Shown here in pieces: positions 62,655-64,000 of a stretch of 64,000 nt of DNA. The stretch's first letter is position 1. Every line of letters begins with the position of its first letter. A program made the position numbers and the translations under genes. The stretch covers positions 1-64,000 of the forward strand of contig NZ_MVHC01000010.1 in assembly GCF_002086455.1 (NCBI RefSeq). The letters run 5' to 3'. The DNA is from Mycolicibacter algericus DSM 45454. GTDB taxonomy: Bacteria > Actinomycetota > Actinomycetes > Mycobacteriales > Mycobacteriaceae. The notes under the pieces are model-generated. The model searched no databases, was not told the origin of the DNA, and saw only the letters and a program-made list of their open reading frames with translations.

Positions 62655-63703
62655 CGGCCGCCGCGGTGCGGCCCGGGCGCGCGACGCTGGTGCTGGCCGG
62701 GCTGATCGCCGCGGTGCTGGCGCTGACGCTGCTGGGGCTGGCGCTGGGGCCGGTGCGGGTACCGCTGGCCGACACCGTGCGGGTGCTGCTCGGCGCCGAA
62801 GCATCGGATCCCCGCTGGCAGGTGATCGTGGCGAACATGCGGCTGCCGCGGGTGCTCACCGCGCTGGCCGCCGGGTCCGCCCTCGGGGTCGCCGGCCTGC
62901 AACTACAGACGCTGTTCCGCAACACCCTGGCCGACCCCTACATCCTCGGGGTCAGCTCCGGGGCCAGCCTGGGTGTGGCGCTGGTGGTGCTGGCCGGCGG
63001 TGCCGCCGGCGCCGGTTTCCGCACCACCGGGGGCAGCCGCGCCGGGGAGGTGCTCGCGGCGGCACTCGGCGCGGCGGCGATGTTGACGCTGGTGCTGGTG
63101 TTGTCGCGTTGGACCCGCTCGGCGGCGACGCTGCTGCTGATCGGGGTGATGATCGGCGCGGCCAGCACCGCGCTGGTGAGCCTGGCGCTGGTGTACTCCG
63201 ACCCGCAGCGGGTGCAGCAGTATCTGCTGTGGGGCTTGGGCAGTTTCGCCGCAACCGGCTGGACCGACCTACGGCTGCTGCTGCCGCTGGTGGCCGTCGG
63301 GCTGATCGCCGCGGCGATGACGATCCGGCCGCTCAACGCCCTGCTGCTCGGTGAGAGTTACGCGGCGACCATGGGCATCAACGTGCACCGCGCCCGCATC
63401 GTCACGGTCGCCTCGGCATCACTGCTGGCGGGGGTGACGACCGCGTTCTGCGGGCCGATCGCCTTCCTCGGACTGGTGGTTCCGCACGTGGCCCGCATCG
63501 CCGTGGGCACCTCCGACCACCGGATGGTGCTGCCGACGGTGATGTTGCTGGGCGCGGTCGCCGCGCTGGCGTGCGGCATTGTCAGCCAGGTCCCGGGCAG
63601 CGATCTGGTCATCCCGATCAACGCGGTGACCGCGCTGGTTGGGGCGCCGGTGGTGATCACCGTGCTACTGCGGGCCCGCCGCGGATCGGGGATGCCGTCA
63701 TGA
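62651..63703 (+). CDS. FecCD/BtuC-type ABC transporter permease
   Basis: This 350-residue protein has about ten transmembrane helices and the family signatures [59 protein letters not shown], and [18 protein letters not shown] (coupling-helix region). It forms the membrane channel of the importer. It starts in an ATGA overlap with the binding-protein gene and ends in an ATGA overlap with the ATPase gene. Confidence 0.93.
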   Translation: MTAAAVRPGRATLVLAGLIAAVLALTLLGLALGPVRVPLADTVRVLLGAEASDPRWQVIVANMRLPRVLTALAAGSALGVAGLQLQTLFRNTLADPYILGVSSGASLGVALVVLAGGAAGAGFRTTGGSRAGEVLAAALGAAAMLTLVLVLSRWTRSAATLLLIGVMIGAASTALVSLALVYSDPQRVQQYLLWGLGSFAATGWTDLRLLLPLVAVGLIAAAMTIRPLNALLLGESYAATMGINVHRARIVTVASASLLAGVTTAFCGPIAFLGLVVPHVARIAVGTSDHRMVLPTVMLLGAVAALACGIVSQVPGSDLVIPINAVTALVGAPVVITVLLRARRGSGMPS

Positions 63704-64000
63704 CACCGGCTGTTCAGCGAGACTCGACGGAGGAGAGGCGAAGCTGGGACCGCCGCATGACGTCCGACCTCATGCCGTCGGTGGCGGCGGTTGAGCTCGT
63801 CGACCTGGCGATCGGCTACCGCCGCAGGCGCCGGTCGACGACGGTGGCCAACGGCTTGAGCGCGCAGGCCCGCCGCGGCGAGCTGACCGTGCTGATCGGG
63901 CCCAACGGCGCCGGCAAGTCCACCTTGATCCGCACCCTGGCCGGATTGCAGCCCGCACTCGGTGGCCGCGTGCTGCTGGACGGCGCCGACCTGACCGGCC
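63700..64000 (+). CDS. ABC transporter ATP-binding protein (BtuD/FepC-like), 5' part
   Basis: The frame starts at ATG 63700, overlapping the permease stop, and runs open to the window end (about 100 residues seen). It contains [30 protein letters not shown] and Walker [20 protein letters not shown]. The rest, including the signature motif and Walker B, is outside the window. In-frame ATGs at 63757 and 63772 could also be starts, because the first 25 codons are unlike the family. Confidence 0.9.
   Translation, partial: MTPAVQRDSTEERRSWDRRMTSDLMPSVAAVELVDLAIGYRRRRRSTTVANGLSAQARRGELTVLIGPNGAGKSTLIRTLAGLQPALGGRVLLDGADLTG

Overview
This window is high-GC actinobacterial DNA and comes from a mycobacterium. 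The order lpdA/glpD2, gamma-glutamylcyclotransferase, M20 amidohydrolase, deoD, pmmB, upp, Rv3311-like, add, deoA, cdd, sdhCDAB, sigJ, dacB1, sugI, nagA, yhjD, trpS follows the M. tuberculosis Rv3302c-Rv3336c segment closely. Other mycobacterial marks are the PE-PPE-domain esterases, a 13E12-type DUF222/HNH gene end, LpdA and deazaflavin-dependent oxidoreductases. An intact cobF and the absence of sapM between upp and the Rv3311 homologue point away from the M. tuberculosis complex. I cannot name the species.

Layout. 1-2.8 kb: the end of an HNH gene, then two tandem paralogous secreted proteins of unknown function, each with its own near-consensus promoter. 2.9-13.8 kb: redox and nucleoside/sugar metabolism (glpD2, lpdA, amidohydrolase, deoD, pmmB, upp), a GT39 membrane glycosyltransferase, and a DUF559 nuclease-like gene bracketed by inverted copies of a 62-bp repeat. 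13.8-16.6 kb: two tandem PE-PPE-domain esterases with signal peptides. 17-22 kb: the Rv3311 homologue, an LGFP lipoprotein, and the pyrimidine/purine salvage operon cdd-deoA-add. 22.3-25.8 kb: succinate dehydrogenase sdhCDAB, whose SdhB has an unusual Cys-rich N-terminus. 25.9-34.4 kb: a steroid-5-alpha-reductase-like protein, an AhpD-like protein, sigJ with a HAB-type membrane protein, a beta-propeller protein, dacB1, a small membrane protein, sugI and nagA, and GNAT. 34.5-40.3 kb: a MarR/PPOX/methyltransferase mini-operon, DUF5996, trpS-yhjD, and TetR plus an enoyl-CoA hydratase-like protein.

40.5-64 kb is a consolidated aerobic cobalamin locus. It has three biosynthetic operons, one divergent gene and an uptake operon: cobG-cobH-cobIJ-cobM (+); cobL (-); chelatase I/D fusion-cobO-cobB/cobC fusion-cobD (+); cobN-cobF-cobQ-cobK (-); and a BtuF/BtuC/BtuD-like ABC importer (+, cut by the window end). 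In M. tuberculosis these genes are scattered and cobF is missing. Here all corrin-ring steps after precorrin-2, cobalt insertion, adenosylation, the amidations and aminopropanol attachment are encoded within 24 kb. Only cobA and the lower-ligand genes (cobU/S/T) are not in view.

Three cobalamin riboswitches are recognisable. One precedes the chelatase operon. Two sit back to back between cobN and the importer, so synthesis and uptake share one 384-bp control region. The cobG operon has no B12 box; its leader instead holds a long 24-nt-arm inverted repeat that could be a different cis-regulatory element. Intergenic stretches over 300 bp are 1223-1719, 16616-17137 and 61080-61463; each is described in the feature list.
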